Assembly: GCF_900492205.1 (NCBI RefSeq)
Contig: NZ_UEYQ01000004.1
Location: 186,001-250,000, forward strand
Direction of reading: 5' to 3'
DNA: 64,000 nt
Source: Ciceribacter sp. T2.26MG-112.2
GTDB lineage: Bacteria > Pseudomonadota > Alphaproteobacteria > Rhizobiales > Rhizobiaceae
The notes beneath the pieces are model-generated. The model was not told where the DNA came from and made no database searches. It was given only the letters and a program-made list of their open reading frames with translations. Shown here piece after piece: positions 16,573 through 26,396 of this stretch (positions are counted from its first letter, which is position 1; every line of letters starts with the position of its first letter). The translations under genes and the position numbers were made by a program.

Positions 16573-19500
16573 ATGACAGTAGAAGTAATCGGGCGCGCAT
16601 GCGCCGCACCTGGGGCCGGATCGCCTGAAGCGCTGTTCGAGATGATGCGGGCGGGTGTTTGTGCGGTCACGAGTATTCCAGGCGATCGCTGGGACCGTGC
16701 GCGGTTCTGGCATCCGCAGATGGGCGTTGCGGGCAAATACTATACCGATGCTGCCGGCGTACTCGAGGATATCCATGCCTTCGACCCGGCCCTGTTCGGC
16801 ATTTCGCGTCGCGAAGCAACCTTCATGGATCCGCAGCAGCGGCTCCTGCTGGAGTTGACCTGGCGGGCACTCGAGGATGCCAATCTGCCGGTTGCCAGTC
16901 TGCAGGACGAACGCGTGGCGGTGTATGTCGGCGCATCCAGCCTCGACCATGCCAATCTGTCGGTCGAGGATCCGGCAGCCCCCGGTCCCTACTTCATGAC
17001 CGGCAATACGCTGTCGATCGTCTCCAACCGCATTTCCCACGTTTTCGGACTCAAGGGTCCGAGCCTGACGGTCGATACCGCCTGTTCGTCCTCGCTCGTC
17101 GCTCTCGACCATGCCGTGCGCGCCATCAATTCCGGCCAGGTCGACACCGCCATCGTCGGCGGCGTCAACATGCTCGTCCATCCGCTGCCCTTCGTCGGCT
17201 TCGCTCAGGCCCGCATGCTGTCGCCCGACGGGCTCTGCAAGGCCTACGACAATGACGGGATCGGCTATGTGCGCGCCGAAGGCGGCGCCGTGCTCGTTCT
17301 CCGCTCCTCCGAACGCGTCGTCCGCGAAGGTGACCGCAGTCGCGCTACGATCGTCGCATCGGGCATCAACGCCGCCGGCCGGACCAACGGCATTTCGCTG
17401 CCGTCGCGCGAGGCGCAGGCGGAACTGCTGATGTCGATCTATTCTGACGACATCGATCCCCGCGACGTCGCCTTCGTCGAAGGGCATGGCACCGGGACCA
17501 AGGTCGGTGACCCGGCCGAGGTCTGGTCGCTCGGCCAGGTGATCGGCATGCGCCGGGAAGAGCCGGTCTGGATCGGTTCGATCAAGACGAATATCGGGCA
17601 CACGGAACCAGCTTCCGGCTTGCTGGGCGTGATCAAGGCGATGCTCGCGCTGGAGCACGACTATCTGCCGGCGTCGCTGCATTTCGACACGCCGAACGAA
17701 GACATCGATTTCCAGGGCCTCAACGTGCGTGTCGCGGACAAGCCGGTGGCGCTGGCCAAAAGCGAACGGCCGCGCCTCGCCGGCATCAACTCCTTCGGCT
17801 TCGGCGGTGCCAACGCGCATGTCGTGATCGCCGACCCTCGGAAGGCCGCAACGACCTCCGCATCGAAGCAGGCGACCGAAGCCTCGCCACGCCTTCTGAT
17901 GCTGAGCGCCCACACGGCCGAGAGCCTCAAGACGCTGCTTGGCGCCTATCGCGATCGTCTCGATCAGGCTGAAAGCGAAGAGGAGGCCGCCGCCATCGTC
18001 GCGGCCGCGAGCGCCAACCGTTCGGCGCTGCGTCACCGCTTCGTCGTGACGGCGGACCCCGCCGAGGCGATCGAAGCGATCGACGCGCATCTCTCCGGCG
18101 CCGAATCGCTCGCCGAGACCGGCGAAGCGCTGTCACGCGACCCGAAGGTCGCACTTGTGTTCTCCGGCAACGGCGCGCAGTGGGCCGGCATGGGCCTTGA
18201 AGCGCTGAGGCACAATGCGTCCTTCCGGAAGGCCTTCGAGCGGATTTCAGAGCTTTTCTCGCGCCAATCTCCTATCGACCTCAAGGCATCGCTGAGCGAT
18301 CCCGAGCTCGAGAGCAAGCTCAGCGACACCAAGCTCGCACAACCGCTGCTCTTCGCCATCCAGGCTGCCCTGACGGACGCCATGGTCGAGATGGGTCTTC
18401 GCCCGACGGCGAGCTTCGGTCATTCGGTCGGCGAAGTCGCGGCCGCCTATGCGGCCGGGGCGCTGTCGCTCGAGGATGCCGTGACCGTCATCGCCAAGCG
18501 CTCGCTGCACCAGGACGTGCTGGCCGGCGAGGGCACCATGGCCGCCGTGAAACTCGGCGAGCAGGCAGCCGTGGAACTGATCCGCTCGCTTGAACTCGAG
18601 GGCCTCGAAGTCGCGGCAATCAACGCGCCCAATTCGGTTACAATCTCCGGCTCCTACGAGAACATCAAACTGCTGCGCGAGCGTGCCCGCAAGCGCAGGG
18701 TGGCGGTCCAGCCGCTCGACATCAACTATCCCTTCCATCACCCGCTGATCGACCGGTCGCGGGATGCCTTCCTGGCCGACATGCCACCGATCGCGCCGCG
18801 TCGCGGCGACACGGCGTTCATCTCGACCGTCACGGGCACTGCCATCACCGGCGAGGCCCTGACGCCGGAATACTGGTGGCGCAATGTGCGCCAGCCGGTG
18901 AAGTTCCAGCAGGCTGCCGAAGAGGCGATGGCACTCGGCTGCAACGTCTTCATCGAGGTGACGCCGCGCGCCATCCTCGGCGGCTATCTCTCCGATATCG
19001 CCAAGCAGCGTTCGGCCTCGATCAATTACGTCGGCACGCTGTCGCGCGATGACGGGCATCTGGACAGCGATCCGATCCTTCAGGCCATGGCGCGCGCCGT
19101 CGCCTGCGGTGCGGCAGTCGACGGGGCCAAGGTATTCGGCAAGCGCAATGCTTTCGTTTCCCTGCCCGAACTTCCCTTTGAGAGGATCGACCTCCAGCCC
19201 GACCGCACCAGCGATCGCGCCGACATCTACGGCCGCGACAGCGAAGTCGGCTACACGCTCGTCGGCTGGCGCATCGATCCGAACGGCGCGACCTGGAAAA
19301 ACCATATCGATGCCCATCTCTTCCCGGACTTGGCCGAGCACGTCGTCGACGGTCGCTCTATTCTGCCGGGCAGCGGTTTCATCGAGATTGCCGTCTCGGC
19401 GGCCAGCCAGCTGTTGGGCCAGTCGCGCGTCGAGATCACCAATCTCGAAATCGTTCGCCCGCTCGAACTCAGCGAAAGCCGCCTGATCGAGCTTTCGACG

Positions 19501-22500
19501 CTGATTTCGCCCGAGACAGGCGATCTGGAGATCCGATCGCGCGAGCGGTTGAGCGAAGACGACTGGACGATCCACGCGGTCGCCCGGGTGCGCAAGCTCT
19601 CCGCGTCCGAGGTACGTCCGGCCCCCGCCTTGCCGCAGATCGACGTGACCGCCGAGATCGATGCGAAGAAAGCCTATGGCATTGCCGCCAATTTCGGTCT
19701 CGACTACGGGCCGCACTTCCAACTCATGCAGCAGACCATCTGCCGCGGCGATCGCCTGATCGAGGTGTCGCTTGCCGAACCCGCGACGCCGGCGCATCCG
19801 ATGCTGCGTTACAATCTCAACCCGGTTTCCGTCGACGCCGTGTTCCATGGCCTGGTCGCCCTGTTCGACCGCTTCAGCGGCGATCATCGCGGCGCACCCT
19901 ATATTCCGGTGCGCTTCGGCCAGATCCGCATCGACCGAACCGGTGCGACGATCCGCCGGGCGGTGATCGAGATCGACCGGCTGAGCCCGACCTCGATCAA
20001 GGCCAAGTTCCATCTGTTCGATGCGGATGGCGAGCGCGTTGCGTCCTTCGAGGACTGCCGCTTCCGTCGTACCTACCTGAAACAGCGCAAGACGCTGGGC
20101 GCACTTTCCTTCCACTACGAGGCGCTGTCTTCGTCGGTGGCGGGGCGGACCTTGCCGTCGGGCGCGGCCGCCGCCTCGGCGGATTCCTGCTTCGCGCATC
20201 TGCCGGAAACCGGCCTCGACAACGAGACGCTGCTGTTCAACGCGGCAATCATGCGGGCCCTGCACGACATGGCGAGCACGCTTGCGAGTGGCAAGGCGAG
20301 CCTCACCTCGGCCGATCTTCCCGACGATCCGGCGCTGCGGCCGTTCCTGTTCAACGGCCTGCACCTGCTGGCCGATGCCGGGTTCATCGAACTGCAGGAC
20401 GGGGAATGGATGATCGATCCGGAATGTCCCCTGCCGCCCGTCGCCGAGATTCTCGGCGAACTCTACAAGGAATGCCCGGATCGGGCCGTCGAGGCGGTCC
20501 TGATCAACGACGTCCATCGCGAAGTCCTCGATCGCCTCGCAGACCGGAGTGCGGGCGCGGGGGCTGCCGATGAAGCCTTGCCGAAGCGCGATCACTTCCT
20601 CAGCGAAGCAACCGTCGAGCACCAGGAAATCCATTCGGTCGCGGCCCGGTCGAGAATCGCCATCCTCCTGGACGGCCTGCGCGCCTGGTTTGCCACGCGG
20701 CCATCACAGGCAAGCCCGCAGATCCTCGAACTCGGCAGCACCTCGGTGGGCCTCAGCCGGGGGATTGCAGATATCGCCGCGGACCATGGGGCGCGGCTGG
20801 TGATCTACGAGCCGGATGGCGCGCTTCGCCATCGTCTCGAACTCGCTTTCGAAGATCAGGCCCATGTGAAGGTCCTTTCGCGCGAGCAACTGCCGAGCCT
20901 TGCATCGGCCGATGTCGTGCTCAGCGCAAGCAGCAAGCTTCGTGATCTGGTCGAAACGGATTTTGCCTCGGAGAAGAGCGTGGCCGTGCTGGCGGAGGCT
21001 CAAACTTTGCTGGCCGCCGTCGAGGCGCCTTCCTTGTTCCACGACTTCGTCTCGGGCCTCTCGGACGGCTGGTTTGCCCGCAGCCAGACGGCGGAATTCC
21101 CGATCGGTGCATTGGCGACCGCCAGCGATTGGCGCGCGATCCTTTCGAGCATCGGCTTTGACGAGGCGGATGTCGTCCTGCGCGAGATGACCGGCGGTCC
21201 GGTCTTCACCATCGAAACGAAGGCCGCAGCCTCCGCTGCGTCCGAGGTCTCGGAAGTCATCGGCACGGCGCAGAATCCGGTTCTTCTGGTTCATGACGGA
21301 CGCGTTGCGACGGATGCCCTGTCCGCCGCGGCCGTGGCCCAGGGTTTCCCGTCGTTCGAGGTCCTTGCCGCAAGCGGCGATCTTGCCGCCGACAAGAAGG
21401 CCTTCATCGAACGCTTCGAACGCCATGCGGATGGCCCGCTGGACGTGATCCATCTCTCGCCCGCCGTCGATCCGGCGGTGGACGGCTCTGCCGTGCTGCA
21501 GGACAATGTGCTGATCCTGAGCGCCTTTGCCCTGGCGCTTGCCGACTATCGTGGAGCGCTCGCCAAGGAACCGGCGCCTATCCGGCTTCTGGTGTCGGCA
21601 CCCGGCGGCGCGCCGGTGGCCGATCGACCGGCCGCCGACCCGGTCAATTCCGGACTGTGGACTTTCCTGCGCGTTCTGCGCAACGAGTTCGACTTCCTCG
21701 ACGTGCAGAGCATCGACAGCGGCGCGGCCCGTCGTGATCTCGCCCACTTGCTCGCCGACGTGGCAACCATCTGCGTGCCGGGCGTCGTCAACCGCGAATG
21801 GTGCGTCGACCTCGATGGCAGGAGCGTGCTCGAGATGCGCGCCGTTCCGGGCGCCATGCCGGAAACGAACGCCTTCACGGCCAATTTCGATGCCGCCGTC
21901 ATCCGTCAGCAGACGCCGTCGCAGGTTTCGAGTATCCGCTGGGAAAGCTGTGATGTGCCGGCGATCGGGCCGGACGAGGTTCTGGTCCAGGTCGCGGCAA
22001 CAGGCCTCAACTTCCGTGACGTCATGTGGGCCATGGGCCTCCTGCCGGAAGAGGCGCTGGAAGACGGTTTCGCGGGCGCCTCGATCGGCATGGAATTTTC
22101 CGGCCGCATCGTTGCCGTCGGCAAGAATGTCAGCGACCTCTCCGTCGGCGATCCGGTAATGGCGATCGCTGCCGCGGCCTTCGCCACCCATGTGGCGGTC
22201 GATCGTGCCGGTGTCGCCAAGCTGCCAGCCGGCGTCGATCCGGTCGCTGCGGCCTCGATCCCGGTCGTTTTCCTGACGGCCTATTATGCGATCATCGAGC
22301 TTGCTAGGGCACGCCCGGGCGAAACGATCCTGATCCACGGTGCTGCCGGCGGTGTCGGCCTCGCCGCGTTGCAGGTTGCCAAGCATGCCGGTCTCAAGGT
22401 CATCGCCACCGCCGGCACGCAGGAGAAGCGGCGCTTCGTCGAGATGCTCGGCGCCGACCACATCTTCGATTCCCGTTCGCTGAGCTTCGTCAACGACGTG

Positions 22501-24129
22501 CTGTCGGTCACCGGAGGCGAAGGGGTCGACCTCGTGCTGAACTCGCTGTTCGGCGAGGCGATGGAGCAGAGCCTGTCGCTGGTCAAGCCGTTCGGCCGCT
22601 TCCTCGAACTCGGCAAGCGGGACTACTACGCCGACAGCAAGATCGGGCTTCGCCCGTTCCGCCGCAATGTCAGCTATTTCGGCATCGACGCCGACCAGCT
22701 GCTCGTGCTTCATCCCGAGCTCTCGAAGCGGATGCTGGGCGAGATCGGGGCGCTCTTCGAGGAGGGCGTGTTCTCGCCGCTGCCCTATCGTGCATTCGAT
22801 CACGACGAGATCGGCGATGCCTTCCGTCTCATGCAGAATGCCGGCCATATCGGCAAGATCGTCGTCCTGCCGCCCAAGTCCGGGGTGGATCGGGTCGCGT
22901 CGCAAGCCAGGCGCAAGATGGTGGTCGACCCGAAGGGCGTTCATCTGGTGGTCGGCGGGATCGGCGGCTTCGGTCTGGTTGCCGCCGAATGGCTGGTCGA
23001 GAAGGGGGCGCGTCATGTCGCGCTCTGCTCGCGCCGGGGCGTTGCCGATGCCGAAACGGCAGCGGCGATCGAACGCTGGCGCGCAGCCGGCGTCGAGGCG
23101 CATCTCTATGCTTGCGATGTAACGAAGGAAGCCGACGTCAAGAAGATGCTGGCAGCGATCCGCAAGGTCGCTCCGCTAAAGAGCGTCGTCCATGCGGCCA
23201 TGGTCCTGGACGATGCGCTGATCGGCAATCTCAATCGCGAGCGCAACCGGCCGGTCATCGACGTCAAGGCCAAGGGTGCCGCGATCCTCGACCGCCTGAC
23301 CCGTGCCGACAGCCTGGACAATTTCATCTTGTTCTCGTCGGTGACGACGCTGGTCGGCAATCCGGGCCAGGCCAATTACGTGGCGGCGAACGGCTTTCTC
23401 GAAGGCCTGGCGCGTGCACGGCGCTGCGCGGGACTGCCGGCTCTCGCCGTCGGTTTCGGCGCGATTGCGGACGCGGGCTATCTCGCCCGCAACACCGAGG
23501 TTGGCCAGCGGTTGGATCGCCGCCTTGGCAAGACGGCGATCGGCTCGCGTGAAGCGCTGCAGTGCGTCGAGGACTATATCGCGTCCGCGCCCGACAGCAT
23601 CGAGGCTGCCGTGGTCATGGTCTCGGAATTCGACTGGGGTGCCGCCCATCATCTTCGGGTGGTCGGCGAAAACCTGTTCGAGGTCGTCATGCGTCGCGCT
23701 TCGCATCATGCAAGCGGGGCGGAAGGGGGCGAGATCGACCTTGCGGCAATGATCGACGGCAAGACGCAGGTCGAGGCGCAGGATATCCTCTTTGATGTGG
23801 TCGCGCAGGAAATCGCCAATATCCTGAGAGTGTCACGCGAAAGCATCTCCAAGGACAGCGTCCTCAAGGAAATCGGGCTCGACAGCCTCATGGCCGTTGA
23901 ACTCGGGCTGAATTTCGAACAGAATACCGGCTTCGACATGCCGCTGAGCAGCCTGGCAGACAATGCCACGGTTGGGGACATCACGCGGCGTCTCTTCGAG
24001 AAGGTGAGATCGCGTAGCGATACGGACGAAACGGCGGCCGAAAAGCCGGACGAGCTGCGGATTCTCGACGAACTGAGCCGACGTCACGGCGGAGCCGATC
24101 AGGAAGGCAACTCCGAGTCCTCGGAGTAA
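16573..24129 (+). CDS. rkpA: Multidomain type I fatty acid/polyketide synthase RkpA
   Basis: A 2,518-residue modular synthase. Domains in order: ketosynthase (about 1-430; Cys171 in DTACSSS, His305 in EGHGTGT, His343 in NIGHTE), acyltransferase (about 535-830; Ser618 in GHSVGE), dehydratase (about 895-1170; His923 in HVVDGRSILP), a methyltransferase-like region (about 1340-1520) with a broken SAM motif, enoyl reductase (about 1790-2100; HGAAGGVGLAA), ketoreductase (about 2115-2310; GGIGGFGL and NPGQANYVAANG) and ACP (Ser2438 in GLDSLM). All activities for full chain reduction are present. In rhizobia RkpA is needed for K-antigen. ATG 16573 is chosen over TTG 16564; the Shine-Dalgarno is weak. 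rkpG follows 18 bp downstream. Confidence 0.94.
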   Translation: MTVEVIGRACAAPGAGSPEALFEMMRAGVCAVTSIPGDRWDRARFWHPQMGVAGKYYTDAAGVLEDIHAFDPALFGISRREATFMDPQQRLLLELTWRALEDANLPVASLQDERVAVYVGASSLDHANLSVEDPAAPGPYFMTGNTLSIVSNRISHVFGLKGPSLTVDTACSSSLVALDHAVRAINSGQVDTAIVGGVNMLVHPLPFVGFAQARMLSPDGLCKAYDNDGIGYVRAEGGAVLVLRSSERVVREGDRSRATIVASGINAAGRTNGISLPSREAQAELLMSIYSDDIDPRDVAFVEGHGTGTKVGDPAEVWSLGQVIGMRREEPVWIGSIKTNIGHTEPASGLLGVIKAMLALEHDYLPASLHFDTPNEDIDFQGLNVRVADKPVALAKSERPRLAGINSFGFGGANAHVVIADPRKAATTSASKQATEASPRLLMLSAHTAESLKTLLGAYRDRLDQAESEEEAAAIVAAASANRSALRHRFVVTADPAEAIEAIDAHLSGAESLAETGEALSRDPKVALVFSGNGAQWAGMGLEALRHNASFRKAFERISELFSRQSPIDLKASLSDPELESKLSDTKLAQPLLFAIQAALTDAMVEMGLRPTASFGHSVGEVAAAYAAGALSLEDAVTVIAKRSLHQDVLAGEGTMAAVKLGEQAAVELIRSLELEGLEVAAINAPNSVTISGSYENIKLLRERARKRRVAVQPLDINYPFHHPLIDRSRDAFLADMPPIAPRRGDTAFISTVTGTAITGEALTPEYWWRNVRQPVKFQQAAEEAMALGCNVFIEVTPRAILGGYLSDIAKQRSASINYVGTLSRDDGHLDSDPILQAMARAVACGAAVDGAKVFGKRNAFVSLPELPFERIDLQPDRTSDRADIYGRDSEVGYTLVGWRIDPNGATWKNHIDAHLFPDLAEHVVDGRSILPGSGFIEIAVSAASQLLGQSRVEITNLEIVRPLELSESRLIELSTLISPETGDLEIRSRERLSEDDWTIHAVARVRKLSASEVRPAPALPQIDVTAEIDAKKAYGIAANFGLDYGPHFQLMQQTICRGDRLIEVSLAEPATPAHPMLRYNLNPVSVDAVFHGLVALFDRFSGDHRGAPYIPVRFGQIRIDRTGATIRRAVIEIDRLSPTSIKAKFHLFDADGERVASFEDCRFRRTYLKQRKTLGALSFHYEALSSSVAGRTLPSGAAAASADSCFAHLPETGLDNETLLFNAAIMRALHDMASTLASGKASLTSADLPDDPALRPFLFNGLHLLADAGFIELQDGEWMIDPECPLPPVAEILGELYKECPDRAVEAVLINDVHREVLDRLADRSAGAGAADEALPKRDHFLSEATVEHQEIHSVAARSRIAILLDGLRAWFATRPSQASPQILELGSTSVGLSRGIADIAADHGARLVIYEPDGALRHRLELAFEDQAHVKVLSREQLPSLASADVVLSASSKLRDLVETDFASEKSVAVLAEAQTLLAAVEAPSLFHDFVSGLSDGWFARSQTAEFPIGALATASDWRAILSSIGFDEADVVLREMTGGPVFTIETKAAASAASEVSEVIGTAQNPVLLVHDGRVATDALSAAAVAQGFPSFEVLAASGDLAADKKAFIERFERHADGPLDVIHLSPAVDPAVDGSAVLQDNVLILSAFALALADYRGALAKEPAPIRLLVSAPGGAPVADRPAADPVNSGLWTFLRVLRNEFDFLDVQSIDSGAARRDLAHLLADVATICVPGVVNREWCVDLDGRSVLEMRAVPGAMPETNAFTANFDAAVIRQQTPSQVSSIRWESCDVPAIGPDEVLVQVAATGLNFRDVMWAMGLLPEEALEDGFAGASIGMEFSGRIVAVGKNVSDLSVGDPVMAIAAAAFATHVAVDRAGVAKLPAGVDPVAAASIPVVFLTAYYAIIELARARPGETILIHGAAGGVGLAALQVAKHAGLKVIATAGTQEKRRFVEMLGADHIFDSRSLSFVNDVLSVTGGEGVDLVLNSLFGEAMEQSLSLVKPFGRFLELGKRDYYADSKIGLRPFRRNVSYFGIDADQLLVLHPELSKRMLGEIGALFEEGVFSPLPYRAFDHDEIGDAFRLMQNAGHIGKIVVLPPKSGVDRVASQARRKMVVDPKGVHLVVGGIGGFGLVAAEWLVEKGARHVALCSRRGVADAETAAAIERWRAAGVEAHLYACDVTKEADVKKMLAAIRKVAPLKSVVHAAMVLDDALIGNLNRERNRPVIDVKAKGAAILDRLTRADSLDNFILFSSVTTLVGNPGQANYVAANGFLEGLARARRCAGLPALAVGFGAIADAGYLARNTEVGQRLDRRLGKTAIGSREALQCVEDYIASAPDSIEAAVVMVSEFDWGAAHHLRVVGENLFEVVMRRASHHASGAEGGEIDLAAMIDGKTQVEAQDILFDVVAQEIANILRVSRESISKDSVLKEIGLDSLMAVELGLNFEQNTGFDMPLSSLADNATVGDITRRLFEKVRSRSDTDETAAEKPDELRILDELSRRHGGADQEGNSESSE

Positions 24130-24147
24130 GGGCCTTGGAGCGCTGAA

Positions 24148-25527
24148 ATGGATGAGAGCAAGCGGCAGTTCATATTGAACCGCATGAAGGGGTTGCAGAA
24201 GGACGTCGAAGCCGGGCGTCGTGTCCGGACGGAGCACGCCGCGGCGCAGACGCCGGTGCGCAAGCAGCCGGGCTTCTCCGATCTTCCCGAATATAAGCAG
24301 GTGGTGATGCAGCAGCTCGCCGGCCAGCAGATGGGCATGGAAAACCCGTTCTATCGGGCGCATGAGGGCGCAAGCGGCGCCACCGCACTGATCGGTGGGC
24401 GCAGCTTCGACAATTTTGCCTCCTACGACTATCTCGGCCTCAACCATCACCCCAAGGTTCTGGCGCGCGCCAGCGAGGCGCTGCAGACCTTCGGCGTTTC
24501 GGCTTCGGCAAGCCGTGTGGTGGCGGGCGAACGCACGATCCATACCGTGCTCGAAGAGAAGATCGCCGACGTCTACGATGCGCAGGCCGCGGTCTGTTTC
24601 GTCAGTGGTTACCTGACCAATGTCGCGGGTATCAGTTCGCTGGTCGGCCCGAAGGATCTGGTGATCCACGATGAATTCATCCACAACAGCGCGCTGGCCG
24701 GCATAAAGCTCTCCGGCGCGACCCGCCGCTTCTTCAAGCACAACGACACTGCCGATCTCGACCGGGTGCTGAAGACGCTGGCCGGCGACTACGAGCGAAT
24801 CCTGGTGATCGTCGAAGGCGTCTATTCGATGGACGGCGACATTGCCGATCTGCCGGCGCTGCTGCGTCTCAAGGAGCAATACGGCTTTTGGCTGATGGTC
24901 GATGAAGCGCATTCGCTAGGCGTGCTCGGAGAGACGGGCCGCGGCGTGTTCGAACATTTCGGCATTGCCGCGGGCGAAGTCGATATCTGGATGGGGACCC
25001 TTTCCAAGACCAGCTGCAGCTGTGGCGGCTATATCGCCGGCAGCGAGGCGCTGGTCACCTTGCTGAAGGCCCAGGCCGGCGGCTTCGTCTACAGTGTCGG
25101 CCTTGCCCCGGCGCTGGCGGCGGCGGCAATCGCCAGCCTGGAAATCCTGAAGGCAGAGCCGGAGCGGACCCACCAGCTGCGTCACAATAGTCGCCTTTTC
25201 CTCGATCTTGCGCGCGAGCGCGGTCTCGATACGGGGTTGAGCCAGGGCTATTCGGTTGTGCCGGTGCTGGTTGCCGATTCCCTGCGTGCGGTACAGTTGT
25301 CTAACGAATTGCATGCCGACGGTATCAACGTGCTGCCGATCATCCATCCGGCGGTGCCGGAAGGTCTCGCCCGCCTGCGCTTCTTCATCACCAGCGCCCA
25401 TACCGACGAGCAGATAGCCCGTGCGGTCGATCGTACGGCCGCCATTCTTGGACGTCTCGAGCAGGAGAAATTCGGGCTCGGCTCGTTCGACGCCCGCCAG
25501 TTGATGGCACTGTTCGCCAAGTCCTGA
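24148..25527 (+). CDS. rkpG: Alpha-oxoamine synthase RkpG (KBL/AONS/SPT-like)
   Basis: A 459-residue PLP enzyme of the family of 8-amino-7-oxononanoate synthase, 2-amino-3-ketobutyrate ligase and serine palmitoyltransferase. The PLP lysine is Lys287 in TLSKTSCSCGGY; DEAHSLGVLG and HDEFIHNS are other family marks. About 75 residues precede the fold, longer than biotin-pathway AONS. Such enzymes join an acyl-CoA or acyl-ACP to an amino acid with loss of CO2. Eighteen bases after rkpA, it probably takes the acyl chain from the RkpA ACP. The amino acid used cannot be read from the sequence. Confidence 0.9.
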   Translation: MDESKRQFILNRMKGLQKDVEAGRRVRTEHAAAQTPVRKQPGFSDLPEYKQVVMQQLAGQQMGMENPFYRAHEGASGATALIGGRSFDNFASYDYLGLNHHPKVLARASEALQTFGVSASASRVVAGERTIHTVLEEKIADVYDAQAAVCFVSGYLTNVAGISSLVGPKDLVIHDEFIHNSALAGIKLSGATRRFFKHNDTADLDRVLKTLAGDYERILVIVEGVYSMDGDIADLPALLRLKEQYGFWLMVDEAHSLGVLGETGRGVFEHFGIAAGEVDIWMGTLSKTSCSCGGYIAGSEALVTLLKAQAGGFVYSVGLAPALAAAAIASLEILKAEPERTHQLRHNSRLFLDLARERGLDTGLSQGYSVVPVLVADSLRAVQLSNELHADGINVLPIIHPAVPEGLARLRFFITSAHTDEQIARAVDRTAAILGRLEQEKFGLGSFDARQLMALFAKS

Positions 25528-25592
25528 GCCTTCTGCTGCTTGTCGGCTCCGTTTCCACAATTGTGATCCGGTGAACACGGTCCGAGGTGCCC

Positions 25593-26384
25593 ATGGTCCA
25601 CGTCGTCATTACCGGAGGCTCGAGCGGGATCGGCCTGGCGGTCGCGCGGCAGTATCTCGCGCGGGCGGCGCGCGTCACCCTGATCGGGCGCAGCCGGGAG
25701 CGCCTCGAGGCGGCAAGGGCGCTTTTGGTGTCCGAGACCGGGCGGAGCGCGGATGATATTTTCATCGCCAGCCTCGACGTTGCCGACGACGCTGCAGTGC
25801 AGGCCGCGCTTTCTGCCGCCGAAGCCGATGTCGGCCCCTGCGATATTCTTGTGACCTCCGCGGGCATGGTCGCGCCGGCGCCGTTCGATGCCCTCTCGGG
25901 CGCTGATTTCAGGCGCCATGTCGACACGAACCTCCACGGCACGGTTCATGTGATTTCTGCCGTCTATGCCGGCATGAAGGCCCGCAGGCGGGGCCGGATC
26001 ATGATCGTCTCCTCCGGGGCGGGGCTGATCGGCCTTCATGGCTACACCGCCTACTGCGCCTCGAAATCGGCTCTCATCGGCTTCGCCGAGGCATTGCGCG
26101 TCGAATCACGCGGGCATGGAATCGATGTGTCGATCTGCTTTCCCCCCGATACGGATACGCCGCAATTGGCCGCCGAACTGAGACTGCGTCCTCCCGAAGC
26201 TGTGGCGATGATGGGAAGTGCCGGGCTGTGGAGTGCGGAGGCCGTTGCCCGGCGCATCGTCAAGGGTCTGGACCGGGGGCAGGCGGAGATCTTCTTCACG
26301 CCGAGCCTCTATCTGCTCTCGCGTTTCGGCGGCATTGCAAAGCCGTGGATCTATCGCTGGTTCCACCGCAAGCAAAGGCGGTGA
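25593..26384 (+). CDS. rkpH: Short-chain dehydrogenase RkpH (3-ketosphinganine-reductase-like)
   Basis: A 263-residue SDR. NAD(P) motif TGGSSGIG near residue 7; active site SSGAGLIGLHGYTAYCASKSA with Ser, Tyr and Lys; C-terminus with a hydrophobic, basic stretch (LYLLSRFGGIAKPWIYRWFHRKQ) that may touch the membrane. Sequence features, especially CFPPDTDTPQL, resemble 3-ketodihydrosphingosine reductases. It would reduce the beta-keto group of the RkpG product. ATG 25593 is chosen over GTG 25587 because GAGG at 25584-25587 is well spaced. Last gene of the rkpA-G-H run. Confidence 0.88.
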   Translation: MVHVVITGGSSGIGLAVARQYLARAARVTLIGRSRERLEAARALLVSETGRSADDIFIASLDVADDAAVQAALSAAEADVGPCDILVTSAGMVAPAPFDALSGADFRRHVDTNLHGTVHVISAVYAGMKARRRGRIMIVSSGAGLIGLHGYTAYCASKSALIGFAEALRVESRGHGIDVSICFPPDTDTPQLAAELRLRPPEAVAMMGSAGLWSAEAVARRIVKGLDRGQAEIFFTPSLYLLSRFGGIAKPWIYRWFHRKQRR

Positions 26385-26396
26385 CGTCCTGCATCG

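Noticed and set aside
16495..18090. 531-codon minus-strand frame over the rkpA start
   Set aside because: It overlaps the KS domain with its full catalytic triad and has no resemblance to any family.
18247..20634. 795-codon open frame on the minus strand inside rkpA
   Set aside because: It lies wholly antisense to conserved RkpA domains, has no family resemblance and no ribosome site; long antisense frames are expected in GC-rich DNA.
20704..23103. 799-codon minus-strand frame inside rkpA
   Set aside because: Same reasoning: composition is Arg/His/Asp-rich as in shadow frames, and the plus strand carries recognisable ER and KR domains.
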